Shown piece by piece: positions 49,801 through 59,251 of a stretch of DNA of 64,000 nucleotides; the first letter of the stretch is position 1; each line of letters opens with the position of its first letter. The translations under genes and the position numbers were made by a program. The notes under the pieces were generated by a model, which was not told the DNA's origin, did not search any database, and was given only the letters and a program-made list of their open reading frames with translations. This DNA comes from Prorocentrum cordatum (lineage: Eukaryota; Sar; Dinophyceae; Prorocentrales; Prorocentraceae): positions 202,393-266,392 of the forward strand of contig CAUYUJ010016697.1 of assembly GCA_963575745.1 (NCBI GenBank), given 5' to 3'.

Positions 49801-52800
49801 GAGCACCATGGTGGCCGCATCCATGCCCAAGCCCTGCGCCGTCTGCACGGTGCGAACTTTCTCTGGCAGCAACGGGATCTGGTACCTCGTAACCTTCACC
49901 TTCCGAAGCTTGCGCTCGCCATCGTCTTCGTAGTAGTGATGGTTCCACTCCCAGGACGCCCTGTGCGGCGCGATCTGCACGACCCCTTCTCCGAACCCTA
50001 GGTCCTCCGTGAAGTCATCAAACTTGACGAGGACACCGCGAGGCAAACGCTTGCATCGATAATAACCGAGCCGGTGGGCGTCGTGAGGCTTCTTTTCGCG
50101 CCAATCCGCGCCCGGCGTCTTGAACTCTCGCGGGTGGAACCTCACGTCCTTGACTTCCCCCACGGCGTCCTGGACGATCTGGTGCTTCGCCGACAACTTC
50201 ACGGTCAGCCGCACACGCATGCCGATGTACAGCGGGCACATGCCGATGAGGTGACCAGTGTTGTTCACGTTCGGCACCTGCAGCATGGCCTTGTAATGCT
50301 CCTCAACGAAGGCCGCGGGGGTTGGAGGCAGGTCCACGGCCTGTACGTACAGCAGCATCTGCCCCTTCTCCCTGGCCTCTCGCACGGCCCGATACTGCAT
50401 CTGCCTGTGCACGGCCTCCCAGGCGATGCCCATCTCGAACCCGTCTTTGACAGCGGGGTCCTGCAGCCGCTTGTCGTTCTTACCGGGTCGGACCACCCAC
50501 CCTTGCACCACCCTTTTCTGCTCGGCCGTCAACTTCTTGCCCTCCCTCATGGTCTTCAAGAACCCTGGCATGAAAGGGCAGGGCGCGTGCGGAGTAACGA
50601 GCCTGTCCTTGAAGCGGTGCGTCTCGTACAGAAACATCGCGTGGGTGACGCCGTCCAGGAATATCGACTGCCCATTGCGGACGTGAACCCACTGGTCGGG
50701 TGCCTCACGCTGCAGCAGGGAAGACCTCTTGCCTTTGCCGCTCACAGGGCCCAGCTGATAAAAGTCACCCAGGAACATGACAATCGGAGCCTTCCCGAAC
50801 ATGTGTCCCCGCTCCATGTACAGGTCCACGTCGCAATTGTGCGTCGCCTTCCGGGCTTTGCACATGCGAAACGATGCAGCGCCGAGAAGCGCAGGCGGCA
50901 CCATGGACACCTCCTCCACGATGACGGCCTTGAGAGCGTTCATGCGGTCCACGAAATCATCCTCGACTTTCTGCCCGGAGAGCCTAGCGATGGTCAAGGC
51001 CTGCTGCCCGCTCAGCCCGAAGCCGCTGTGGATCGTCTCCCCCCCGATGACGCGCGCGGCGCTGTTCGACGAGGCCACGGCGATCTCCGATCCCTTGCCG
51101 AACACCTCGGCGAACAGACGCCGCAGCAGTTTCACAACCTCCGTCTTCCCCGTCCCGCCCTCCCCGTGCAACAGGAGAGCCATCTGCTCCACCGGCTTCG
51201 GGCTTTTCCCGCTGCTCAGATCTTCCTCGTATGCCACGATGGCCTCCACCTGGCCCACGACCAGGGCGACCACCGCCTTCTGCTCCTTATTGAACGTCAA
51301 CGGGTTGTCCGCCCTGGTCGCCCACTCGTCCAACAGCCTCTGCGCGATGTCGCGCGCCCGCGGCGGCCGCTTCTCGTCGCCGGCAACCGCGGGCGCCGGC
51401 GGCCGACCAGGCACGATCACGGCAGGCGCCGAACCCACGAGGCCCCCCCCCCCGTCGCCATCCCCAGACAAGCCCTCAGCTCCCTTTTTCCTGTATCGGA
51501 ACGCCTCCTTCTGCTGTGCTTTGCCTTCCTCGAACTGAGAGTCGTCCAAGTCGAGACCACCGAAGCCGGTCTTCCTTCCAGTACTCGCGGCAGCAGGCTG
51601 CGGCTTATGGTCTTTCGCATAACCCTCAAGGAAGATGTTCTTATAGACCACGCTTTGTGACGAGCCACGAATTTGCTCCAGCTGGGCCACCGCGGGCACC
51701 TCGCTATCCGGCACGGGGACCCTGGCCATCTGTCGGTGCGCCGCCCACGCTTCGTCCGCCTCCCCCTCGTCCACCTCCTCAGCAAAACCGTCGAAGGCTC
51801 CGCCACCGGCGCCCGCCCCCTCCTCCTCGTCCGCCTCCCCGGCAGGCCGATTCTCCGCTGGCTGCAGCTCAGAGTACTCAAAGTCCTTGGCCTCCGGACG
51901 AGTCTTGATTCGCGGCCGCCCTTTCGCCTCCGCCTCCACGTCGAGGTTCGTCGCGACCTGGACGGTCCAGCGCGCCATGAACTCGGCGGCGCTGGGGCGC
52001 TGTGCAAAATGGCCTGGACGCTCGTCTGGGCCCCGGTTCACATCGATGTCCTCGATCGTGAACCACTTTCCAGCTCGCCGCTCGCACTCCTCGTACTGCC
52101 TGGACAACGCCACCTGCTTCGCCCACCACTCCTCCCAGGCAGGCTTATGCTTCCCGGACGCGTCGACACCGGCCCTGTAGGGCGCCCAGGCCGCCGCCCC
52201 CTTCTCAGCCGGCTGCAACGGACGAAAGATCACAGACTTGAACAGCGCGTTCACCTCTTTGTCTTTCTCCTTCGAAGGCATCGCGAAGCCGAAGAACTTG
52301 GGCACCCTGAACGGCGCGCCGACGCGGAGCTTCTGCACTCGGGAGGCGGCGGCCGGGTGCGAGTCGGCGAACGCGTACGTCTCGAAGTCCTGCGCGTCGA
52401 AGTGGAGCGGGTTGGCCTGCGCTGTGTACACGTACATGGCGTAATGGTACATGCCCATGGACTTCAGGGGCTCCCTGTCGCCGCGATGCAACCAGTCCAT
52501 CTTCATGTCGTGCTCCTGCCGCGCCCGGTATTCGACAGCCTGCTGCTGCTCCTGCTCGGGGCGCCCCCCCCCAGCAGCACCGGCAGCCGCGCCCTCCCCG
52601 ACGACGCCGTTGACGACCTCGGCGCGAAGCGTTGCGCGTCCCTCGTCCAGCGCATCCATGATACCGCCCCCTCCCTCGCCGTCCTCTTCTCCCGCGGCCG
52701 GCTGGTCCACCTCGATATCCTCTGCGCGGGGGTCGGTCCAGAAGTCGTCCTTTTGCTTGTGAACGGCGTGGCTTGCCTGGTACGCCAGCGCCACGATCCC

Positions 52801-52947
52801 CTTGCAATACAGAGTCCAGGTGTCATGGGAGCAGTAGCACTCGTGGCCATACTGCATCTGAAACATCATCTCGGGCAACTTCTTCAGGAGCGCCCGGTGC
52901 GAGCTGGTCGTGAGCTTGATGAGAGTTCGCCTGGCAGAGTCGAGCAC
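46843..52947 (-). CDS. Helitron: post-Rep region, PIF1-type helicase and USP domain
   Basis: 2034 codons, ending in TGA. The open start is GTG, so the true protein continues from the upstream segment. Order: a region typical of Helitrons just after Rep (PEMMFQMQYGHECYCSHDTW, about residue 30); low-complexity stretches; a helicase with FNKEQKAVVA, Walker A GEGGTGKTEVV (about 590), VIVEEVSMVPP (Walker B, Glu-Glu rather than the usual Asp-Glu), FLGDFYQLGPV and VMLSRVRVAHR; an Ala/Gly/Pro linker; a ubiquitin-specific protease with the Cys box GIANLGNTCFVSS (Cys near 1334) and the His box SGHYYAYASVGVNEYAKFDD (near 1597); then a Cys/His module, CLARTWGDG... FCKRHF (about 1820-1850). The helicase would unwind DNA for rolling-circle transfer. 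The USP could remove ubiquitin from element or host proteins; that is inference. Confidence 0.88.
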   Translation of the reverse strand: MLDSARRTLIKLTTSSHRALLKKLPEMMFQMQYGHECYCSHDTWTLYCKGIVALAYQASHAVHKQKDDFWTDPRAEDIEVDQPAAGEEDGEGGGGIMDALDEGRATLRAEVVNGVVGEGAAAGAAGGGRPEQEQQQAVEYRARQEHDMKMDWLHRGDREPLKSMGMYHYAMYVYTAQANPLHFDAQDFETYAFADSHPAAASRVQKLRVGAPFRVPKFFGFAMPSKEKDKEVNALFKSVIFRPLQPAEKGAAAWAPYRAGVDASGKHKPAWEEWWAKQVALSRQYEECERRAGKWFTIEDIDVNRGPDERPGHFAQRPSAAEFMARWTVQVATNLDVEAEAKGRPRIKTRPEAKDFEYSELQPAENRPAGEADEEEGAGAGGGAFDGFAEEVDEGEADEAWAAHRQMARVPVPDSEVPAVAQLEQIRGSSQSVVYKNIFLEGYAKDHKPQPAAASTGRKTGFGGLDLDDSQFEEGKAQQKEAFRYRKKGAEGLSGDGDGGGGLVGSAPAVIVPGRPPAPAVAGDEKRPPRARDIAQRLLDEWATRADNPLTFNKEQKAVVALVVGQVEAIVAYEEDLSSGKSPKPVEQMALLLHGEGGTGKTEVVKLLRRLFAEVFGKGSEIAVASSNSAARVIGGETIHSGFGLSGQQALTIARLSGQKVEDDFVDRMNALKAVIVEEVSMVPPALLGAASFRMCKARKATHNCDVDLYMERGHMFGKAPIVMFLGDFYQLGPVSGKGKRSSLLQREAPDQWVHVRNGQSIFLDGVTHAMFLYETHRFKDRLVTPHAPCPFMPGFLKTMREGKKLTAEQKRVVQGWVVRPGKNDKRLQDPAVKDGFEMGIAWEAVHRQMQYRAVREAREKGQMLLYVQAVDLPPTPAAFVEEHYKAMLQVPNVNNTGHLIGMCPLYIGMRVRLTVKLSAKHQIVQDAVGEVKDVRFHPREFKTPGADWREKKPHDAHRLGYYRCKRLPRGVLVKFDDFTEDLGFGEGVVQIAPHRASWEWNHHYYEDDGERKLRKVKVTRYQIPLLPEKVRTVQTAQGLGMDAATMVLQKPVNMGADDWWLHLCVMLSRVRVAHRVLVYNLPPWDILQRGPPQYVREGVQRFEGRIFKASYEIAKQRAQEYGWDVGDGPAGRGNPESSSAPAPPTVPRASPPGPPRAVGSSAGVGDEVGDDDDDDATGSAPSDGEVAPAASVQTPLPSHALRPGQALTVPPAFIAPDAGPAGRGRGRGRGGDATGAADAAAAPSTGSAASRGRGRGGAGRGAGRGTVVPRDLWGEMFRTAATVGDGAEPPELRPLDRDLCMAAYGVSQEEVTRELQWHCGRGSGVGIANLGNTCFVSSVAQVLLRLAPFRRLLHEHGRCPLGADSCAACALGAQAAALSVQGVDAVAPLAIAARKGLFGEREFAEFDQQGRPKQCDASEFFLAALHAVTAAEHPVCTAGGAHGQRSVLQQHVCGIAFRQRRRCAACTASSDKGEIKTFLKVVPSELLGPDYRGPCDLEELIRLELRHVGEPGQGCPAHAHLDDAQRAAAGVCQGIRVYTGNRWERSPPVLFVIVQRVIGEWYDRRPVRFPQILRPVDSECEYDFSGVVVHQGESATSGHYYAYASVGVNEYAKFDDSTVHLQTWAQIARNHQVHMGAYVFAYVRRAGPRGGGGGRAAAGSAGGAGGSAGAGPSGAPPAPPTAPLGHAGGRAAGSAGSGDGGGGAASSTSAAPSAPPSAPAGQQASGGEPPGKRRRAGGGDPGAGDGDPGASGQPQPPLRRGKKRGLSPPALGSTGGEDDDAGRASGVPSAGPAPAAVEPGVGAPPADREWHRFTPKTIDERKCLARTWGDGVGAQCRSFPAEGCGVFCKRHFGQQGAKGWHGRVDGAIPEAKLKEFQERAARSASGAVSAPVVPAAGTLPEASPAAAPPEVFAQGGFEGAREAAASEGAGDAGAHCGASAPSVGGGGGATTRIVAGVVVRVGAGAGTASTEPPRPQARPRIATIGIPDVEAHEKAQQAREAETARRRREEGERGRVTDRTGVDLPRSDPHRLG

Positions 52948-54701
52948 TCCGCCCCAGCCGCTGCGACGAGCACAGCAGCGGCCCGGGCCCCGTCGACGTC
53001 CTCCTTGCCCTCCTCCTCCGCCGCCTCATCCGCCTCCCGCTCCGCCCTCTGCTGGAGTCGGAGCCACTCCAACCCGGTGCTCTGCGCGTGCAGCACTCCG
53101 AGGTCTCCCGCGATCGGCCCCGCCTTGGTCGTGTAGTCCGTCTGGTAGTGCGCCATATTGATGGCGTCCATGAACACGGCCTCCAGCGAGTGCAAAACGT
53201 GCTCCCGCAGGCTGCCGGGCGGACCGCTGCCGCTCGCGCCAGCAGCTGAGGCGGAGTCGGCGGGCGAGGCGGGCGCGCTCGATGCAGGGCCGCCAGACGC
53301 AGCGCTCGATGCGGCGCGGCCCGGCGCCCGCGACCTCGGCTCTGTCTGGACGGCTGATTCTGCCAGCTCGCGCTCCGCGCGCCCGTCGCTGTAGTAGCCC
53401 AGGCCCTGCTCCCCGTTTTTGAACACGAACCCGGGCCGGCTGCCGTCGTAACACGAAGCCGCGCAGAACCTCGCGGTGTCCTCGCCCGGTGGATCTGCTG
53501 GCCCGACTGCCTGCTTTCCGCCGCTCTGTTCCGGCGTCGGCGGAGGCGGCGGACCCAGGTCATACGCATCGGCCAAATCGAACACATCTTCATCGCCCCC
53601 ACCCATGTCCCAGATGTCCCCCGCGTCGGGATCGTCCATCGTGGTGGTCGGGGCCCCGCCGAGCAAGCCTCCTCCCCTGGGCAGGCCGAGGCGGCGGCCC
53701 ACGGGCAGGCGCGCCCCCCCCGCCGCAGGCGCGCGCGCCGACCCCTCGCCCGCTCCGCCCACGCCCTGCGTTGCGGCCGCCACCCCTGAACCCGTGGAAC
53801 CTCCGCTCTGCCCGGTGCCCTCGTCGCAACCGGTGCCGCCAGTCTCGGCCCCAGCCAGCGCCTCCGACGCGACGCCGACCGGCTCGGCGAACGCACCAGG
53901 CTCCGGAGGCGGCGGCACGGCCGGGTCGCCGTCGGCCGCGGACGCGCCCCTGACGCTGTCGTCGCCGGGCAGGTCGAGCACCACGCGGTCCAGACACTGG
54001 ACGTCCAGGTTGCTCCGCAGACACACCTGGCCCACAGGGTTCGTGCTCCCGTGGTACGGGTGGTACCGCACCACGTCGACGCGACCAGCTCTGCCGTACC
54101 GGTTGCAGCGGTGCGCCCACGGGCCGTAGCCTTCAGCCGGAACGTCGCCCAGATCCAGGCGCTCGCCAGGCGGGTTCCACTGCCCCTCCTCCAACGGACC
54201 GCACGCGTACTGAACCTTCGCACCTTCCGGAAGCACCAAATCCTTCCCCTTGCGCAGGCGCCGCCAGACGAGAGAGGCGGCCGGGCGCTTCCTGGACGGG
54301 TGGCTGTACACCGCAGTCTCGTACTCGTGGTAGAAGCCAAGCCGGCACACCTTGCAGTGCTGAGGCACATCGTCGTTCGTCTTGTGCTTCCAGCACGTGG
54401 GACCGCACCTGTGCAGGTGGCCACGGATGATACACTTGCGCGCGTCCCGCGCGAAGCAGCCCGCCCAGGTGCGCGCCTCCTCGTCCGGGCGGTCCGCAAA
54501 GTGCATGGCCGCGGTGCCGCCCGCGCGCTCGCGGTACGCAGGCTTGCGGCGGTACTGCGGCTGCAGCGTCACGTGCGCACCCGTGAGAGGCTCGCCAAAG
54601 ACCGCCGGGTACTGTGCCCGCTGCTCATGGGGATCGGGCTCTGGATCTGCCAACGGCGCGAACGGGCGCTGCCGGCGCGGACCCTCAATTGCGGGCTGCT
54701 C
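52884..54701 (-). CDS. Helitron: middle Rep segment with two-tyrosine motif
   Basis: The frame is open from TAG at 54702-54704 to the frame change near 52950. It holds a Cys/His-rich segment (HRCGPTCWKHK... CKVCRLGFYHEYE) like the TC-x-K...CRFGFPR region of other Helitrons. Next come VVRYHPYHGSTNPV and LRSNLDVQCL, matching the NPALL...RSNxDVQ segment. A ~170-residue Gly/Ala/Pro insertion follows, then GFVFKNGEQGLGYYSD and finally AHYQTDYTTKAG (53121-53153). The last fits the catalytic Y-x3-Y-x2-K pattern of Helitron Rep. ATG at 54653 is possible, but homology and open frame reach up to the TAG. The two tyrosines would form the DNA-protein links during strand transfer. Confidence 0.8.
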   Translation of the reverse strand, partial: EQPAIEGPRRQRPFAPLADPEPDPHEQRAQYPAVFGEPLTGAHVTLQPQYRRKPAYRERAGGTAAMHFADRPDEEARTWAGCFARDARKCIIRGHLHRCGPTCWKHKTNDDVPQHCKVCRLGFYHEYETAVYSHPSRKRPAASLVWRRLRKGKDLVLPEGAKVQYACGPLEEGQWNPPGERLDLGDVPAEGYGPWAHRCNRYGRAGRVDVVRYHPYHGSTNPVGQVCLRSNLDVQCLDRVVLDLPGDDSVRGASAADGDPAVPPPPEPGAFAEPVGVASEALAGAETGGTGCDEGTGQSGGSTGSGVAAATQGVGGAGEGSARAPAAGGARLPVGRRLGLPRGGGLLGGAPTTTMDDPDAGDIWDMGGGDEDVFDLADAYDLGPPPPPTPEQSGGKQAVGPADPPGEDTARFCAASCYDGSRPGFVFKNGEQGLGYYSDGRAERELAESAVQTEPRSRAPGRAASSAASGGPASSAPASPADSASAAGASGSGPPGSLREHVLHSLEAVFMDAINMAHYQTDYTTKAGPIAGDLGVLHAQSTGLEWLRLQQRAEREADEAAEEEGKEDVDGARAAAVLVAAAGAECSTLPGELSSSSRPARTGRS

Positions 54702-55070
54702 CTACAGCATCGCTCGCTCCTCTGCGAGATCGATCTTCATCATGGCCGCAACCTCGTTCCGCAGCTCTTCTGTGGACAATTTCTTGTCATCACGGACAGA
54801 GCGGCGCCCCGCGTCGTACTCCGGCTTGAGAAGCTTCCCGAGCTGGCGGCGCGAGGCGCCAGCGATCGTATGGCACTGCAAGGAGAGGTCGCTCTCCTCC
54901 AGCTTCCCGTCCGCGAACGCGAGACGTCGATCCCGCGGGGCGAGCGGAAGCGGCGGCAGCCACTCCCGCCCGTCCCGCCCGTCCAAGCCCAGCTGCCGGC
55001 CCACCTCCTCCGCCGCGTCGAACTGCACGCTGCCAACCCGGGCGAGCACGGCCCCCTCCACTTCCTCAGA
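54702..55070 (-). CDS. Helitron: Rep segment between frame change and TAG
   Basis: About 120 residues that continue the HUH Rep segment in a different frame (EEVEGAVLARVGSVQFDAAE to DLAEERAML). The composition here is protein-like, while the older frame becomes Arg/Ser-rich nonsense after about 55066. It ends in TAG (54702-54704), and the same frame then continues as the middle Rep segment. A single-base insertion or deletion near 55060-55070 (GTCTGAGGAAGTGG on the minus strand) explains the shift. Confidence 0.7.
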   Translation of the reverse strand, partial: SEEVEGAVLARVGSVQFDAAEEVGRQLGLDGRDGREWLPPLPLAPRDRRLAFADGKLEESDLSLQCHTIAGASRRQLGKLLKPEYDAGRRSVRDDKKLSTEELRNEVAAMMKIDLAEERAML

Positions 55071-58000
55071 CGCTCCTCGAGGCCATCGACGTCCCCCGCG
55101 CGCAGCTTCGCGAGGAACGCGCCAGTCATCGGGTGCAGGCGCCACAGGTGGATGTGCGGATGGATGCCGCCGCGCCCCTGCGACTCCACGGGGCCGAAGT
55201 ACGCGCGGACGAGCCCGAACGCTCCACACGCCCCCGTGGCGGCCACGCCGTCGGAGACGCCCGTGGCCCCGCGCTGCGGCGTGACGCCGACGACATGCTC
55301 CAGGAACAGTTCCAGCATGAGGTTCGTGACCATGGCCTGCGACACCGGGTCTGCGGCCACCCGCCGCAGCATCTCCCGAGTCGAGGGCATCACGGGAGCA
55401 GTCTCCTCCAGCAGCCGCCATTGCTGCACGGAGGCGCCCTCGTACATCAGGGACACCATCAGGTTCCGAGTGTCCGCGATGTTCGGCGTCGTGAACACCA
55501 GGGGCGGACCAAAGAGCCGGGTGTAGCTGGTACTGATGTGCCGCAGCGTGGTCCGGTGCGCGTCGGAGCCGACGACATCGCGGTTGCTGAGCAGCATGCT
55601 GCGCAGCGCGCTCTTGACGTTCCGGGGCACGCCCTCGTGGCCCAGGGCCTGCTTCAGGCCCGCCCCCCTGCCGAGCTCGGCCACGACCAGCGCCAGGTCC
55701 TCCGGCGACAAAGCGGCGAGGTCCGCGATGCTTTCCCCGAGGCGCTGCTTGCGCACGAATAACCTGGCCGACTGAATGATTGCCTTTCTGCGCCAGAGGC
55801 AATACTGGGCCGTGAGCAGGTCTGCGTGGCGACGCCAGCGCGGCACGGGCGACTCAGACGCGGCGGGCGCCTTCGCAGCGTCGGGCGCGGGCGCCCGCGC
55901 AGCGTCGGGCGCCGAGACGTCGTCGGGGACCGCGTACTCGAGCTCCTCGCGAGCCATGAGGCACCGGCACCACTCGTCGCACGTCAACTTGGCGTCCCTC
56001 TCGAGTCCGAAGACGCCGTCCCCATACGGAAACGCGACGGGGTCGAAGGCGCTCCAGAAACCGGGCGAGAACATGCTGACAGGCTCCGTTCCAGTGGGCA
56101 CGACGACCCGCACCGCGCGCCTCGCCCCCCCGGCCTCGGGGCCCCCGGCCGGCGCGCCGCCGCCGCCGCCGCCGCCGGCCGCGCGCTTCCCGGCAACTCC
56201 TGGAGGAGGCCGAGTGGCCTGAATCTTCTGCTCCGTCTGCTCCAGCTTCTTTGTGAGCGCCTCCTTCTTGCAGTTGGTGAGCAACTTCGCAGCCTTGCGG
56301 GCCTCTTCCGCGGCCTCCGCCAAGCGCCGGTCGAGATCTCGGTCCTGGAAATTCTCCATGCCGTCGAACTGCCGCGTTTCTGCCTCCGCGCGCTGCTTCT
56401 CGCGCGCAATCTCCTCCGCCCTCTGGAGGCTGAGGTGCACATTCGCCCACTGCTTGTCCAGATCGGCCATGATGTCGGCGTCCGCGACGGCGGCGCAGTA
56501 CTCGCCCTCCTCGACACCCTCGCCGCCCTCTCCCTCGCCAGCCTCGCCCTCGTCGCCCTCTGCATCCTCCCCACCGGCGCCAGTAGCGTCCTCACCGCTG
56601 GCCCCTGCCTCGCCCCCTGCCTCGCCCCCGCCGTCTGCCGCCGCGTTCGCGTCGCCCTCCGCGCTCGCAGCGCCTGCACTCGTCCGCTTCGGCGGGGCCG
56701 AGCCCACGCCGGGCTGCACGGCATCGGCCGGGCCCTCCTGGCGAGCGTCGCCACCCTCACCCCCCACGGCCACGCACGCCGCGAGACAGCGAGGCAGGCC
56801 CAGGAGCGAGGAGCCGTCGCCATCGCCGTCGCCCTCGGGGTCCGCAAAGTTTCGCGCGGCCTCTTCGTCCCACCGCACCGCGGCGTACTGCTCGTTCGTG
56901 TCGCGGAGGTAATCGTAAGCGCGCTTGAAATCGTCGAGGGGCACGCCGAGCTCCTCCAACCGCGCCTTCTGCAGGGTGGCGGGATCGGAACCCGCGAAGA
57001 CAATCTGCACAAACTCGACAAGATCGCTCTCCCGCGGCGGCAGCGACAGCACCTGCCGACCGCCGTCCGCCTGCGGGAACGCCACGAAGTTCCCCACGTA
57101 CGCCTTGATCTGCTGGTCGATTGGAGCCCACTCGCCAGAATCGGTCTTGCAGTTGAACCGCCGCACGATGCCCCGCGCGATGGGCAGCAGAAGCTTCGCG
57201 CCCAGCGTGAGGTTCCGCAGCGGCGGTGGCAGCCGACCGATCCAGAGATCGTTGGCCAGCGCGCAGGGCGGCATCGTGGGCAAACTCTTGGTGAGCGCGC
57301 CGTGACACCCCGCGCAGATGGGCACCTTCTGCGTCGCGTCGGCCACGAGCACTCCGTCTGACTCGCGCTTGTCAATCTTGAAGCACTTCTTGTGCAAGAG
57401 CCACAGCTTCCCGTCGGGGCCAGGGTCGCGCACTGCGGACGCCTCCAGCTCCTCGAGGGGGATGCCGCCCGGGTGCTCGGCGCCGTCGGGGCCCTCGCGC
57501 ACGAAGCGCCACCGGGCGTAGTACCGCGCCGGGTCCAGGAGCGCGTGGGCGCGCTGCCGCTGCGTCAGGCGCATGGCCTGCGCCTGCGCGCCCGCGGCCT
57601 CCGATGCCTCTCCCCTCGCCGCCTCGAGCTCGGCGCGCGCGGGCCGCTTCGGCACCTCGTCGCAGAGCAGCGAACGCTCCCCGGCGCCGCCCGGCTGCTG
57701 CCAGAAGTGCACGCGCTGCAGCTCGTCCGCCCAGTGGAGCCGAGCGCAGACGCAGCAGGCCACTCTCGAGCGCACGGCGCGGCGACTCTGCCCGGGCTCG
57801 GGCCCCTCGGCGTCCGACGCCGCCGGAGCAGCGCCCAGCGCGTCCATGTCCACGGGCGGCATGTCCACGCCCGCGGGCGGCGCGGCCCCGTCCGCGCCGG
57901 ACGGCTTCCACCAGGCGCGCGGCGCGTCCGGCGCGGCAGCGGCGGCGGCGGCCTCCCCCGAATCGGCGGGCGCTGCGCAGGCCGGCCAGTCGCGAGACCC

Positions 58001-59251
58001 CGTGACGAGGTGCTCCGAGAAGGCCTCCACGCACTGCCGCCACTCCTGGGGCCGCACGGGCCGCACGTCGTCGTCCTGCTGCGGCCACTGCTCGGCCAGG
58101 TAGAACAGGCGCTTCCTGTACTCCGGCCACCCGTGGTGCTTTTCGCGCACGTGCGTCATGAAGCCGGCATGCGTGGCGAAGTTCTGGTCGCAGAGGCGGC
58201 ACGGGAACGGCGGGAGAGCCTCAGGGGCCTCTTTAAACGCCCGCAGAGGGTGGCGCTCGCCACACGGGAGGGCCACATACTTGGGCTGGAGCCTGGGCAC
58301 GCGCGCCTTGCGAGCGGCAGCGATGGCCGGGGTCGGGGCGGGCGGGGCGCCGCCGGCCTCCGTCTCGCGCAACCGCGCCTCCTTCACGGCCAAGTCATAC
58401 CGTTCCGGGCGCTCGCGCGTCAGGGAGCCGTGGCGCTGGTCCGGGTCCCACTCCCCAAAAGGTCGCTGCTCGGGACTGCCATGGCCCCCACAGAACTCTC
58501 CCTGACCCTTGCACGGGTTCCTGCTGCACTGCCAGAGAACGCGCCCGCCCTTGTACGGGCGCCAGACGCGGGCGCGGCACCTGCCAGCGACGCAGGGCGC
58601 GGGGTCCAGGAGCCAGGCCGGCAGGGTGCCCTCCTCGCTCACGTGGGGGTCATCGAGACCCACGTTCACCTCCACGTCCCCTGCCTTCACTGTCTTCCCT
58701 GCGAGACGCTCCTCCTCTTCCTTCCGCAGCCGCTCCTGCTGCAACCGCTCCTGGTCCTTTCTCGCCGCCCCGCGAGTCCGCGGTCCCGGCCCCTCGGGGG
58801 CCTGCCTCTTCGGTCCGCCGCCGAGCAGCCGGCCCCCGCCCCCGCCCGCGCCCCCGCCCGCGCCCCCGTCGCCGTCGCCGCCCGCGCCACCGTCGCCCGG
58901 CCCCCACGAACCAGAGCCCGACCCCGACGCTGGTCCACCGCCCGCGCCGCTGCCCGAAGCAGACCCGCCGCCGCCGCCGCCGCCGCCGCCCCCCGAAGAG
59001 TCGTCGCCGCCGGCCCCTCCTCCCACCACCTCATCCCCGCACCCCGCCAGCCGCAGCCAGTCGCTGCATGTTCGGTCCAACCAGATGCGCACGAATTCCT
59101 GCGAATACTTCGTCGCCACCCTTGCAACGCCCCGCGCGAGCTTCGCTTCCTTGAAATCGGGCTCCCCGCGCCGATCGGCGAACGCGTCCGGCCAGACACC
59201 GCCGTGACAGGCACGGAAATCGTCGAGAGCAATCAGGACATCCTTGTCCTT
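55066..59251 (-). CDS. Helitron: zinc modules, DUF6570-like region and HUH Rep domain
   Basis: The frame is continuous from TAG at 59252-59254 (reading IALDDFRACHGGVWPDAF next) to about 55066. Order: a Gly/Ser-rich stretch; a Cys/His module, CRARVWRPYKGG... FCGGHG (58440-58590); a C2H2 zinc finger, FPCRLCDQNFATHAGFMTH (about 58145-58205); a Cys-rich patch (VACCVCARLHW); a DUF6570-like segment (VPICAGCHGALTKSLP, ALANDLWIGRLPPPLRNLTL); an acidic low-complexity insertion; the Helitron-like N-terminal domain (FWSAFDPVAFPYGDG, VVGSDAHRTTLRH, GPPLVFTTPNIAD); and the HUH motif GGIHPHIHLWRL (about 55135-55170). The HUH residues would bind the metal for strand nicking. Confidence 0.85.

Noticed and set aside
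52940-52980. Intron joining the middle Rep segment to the helicase segment
   Set aside because: The two open frames overlap by 64 bp with no room for an intron and no convincing splice pair; a frame change fits better.
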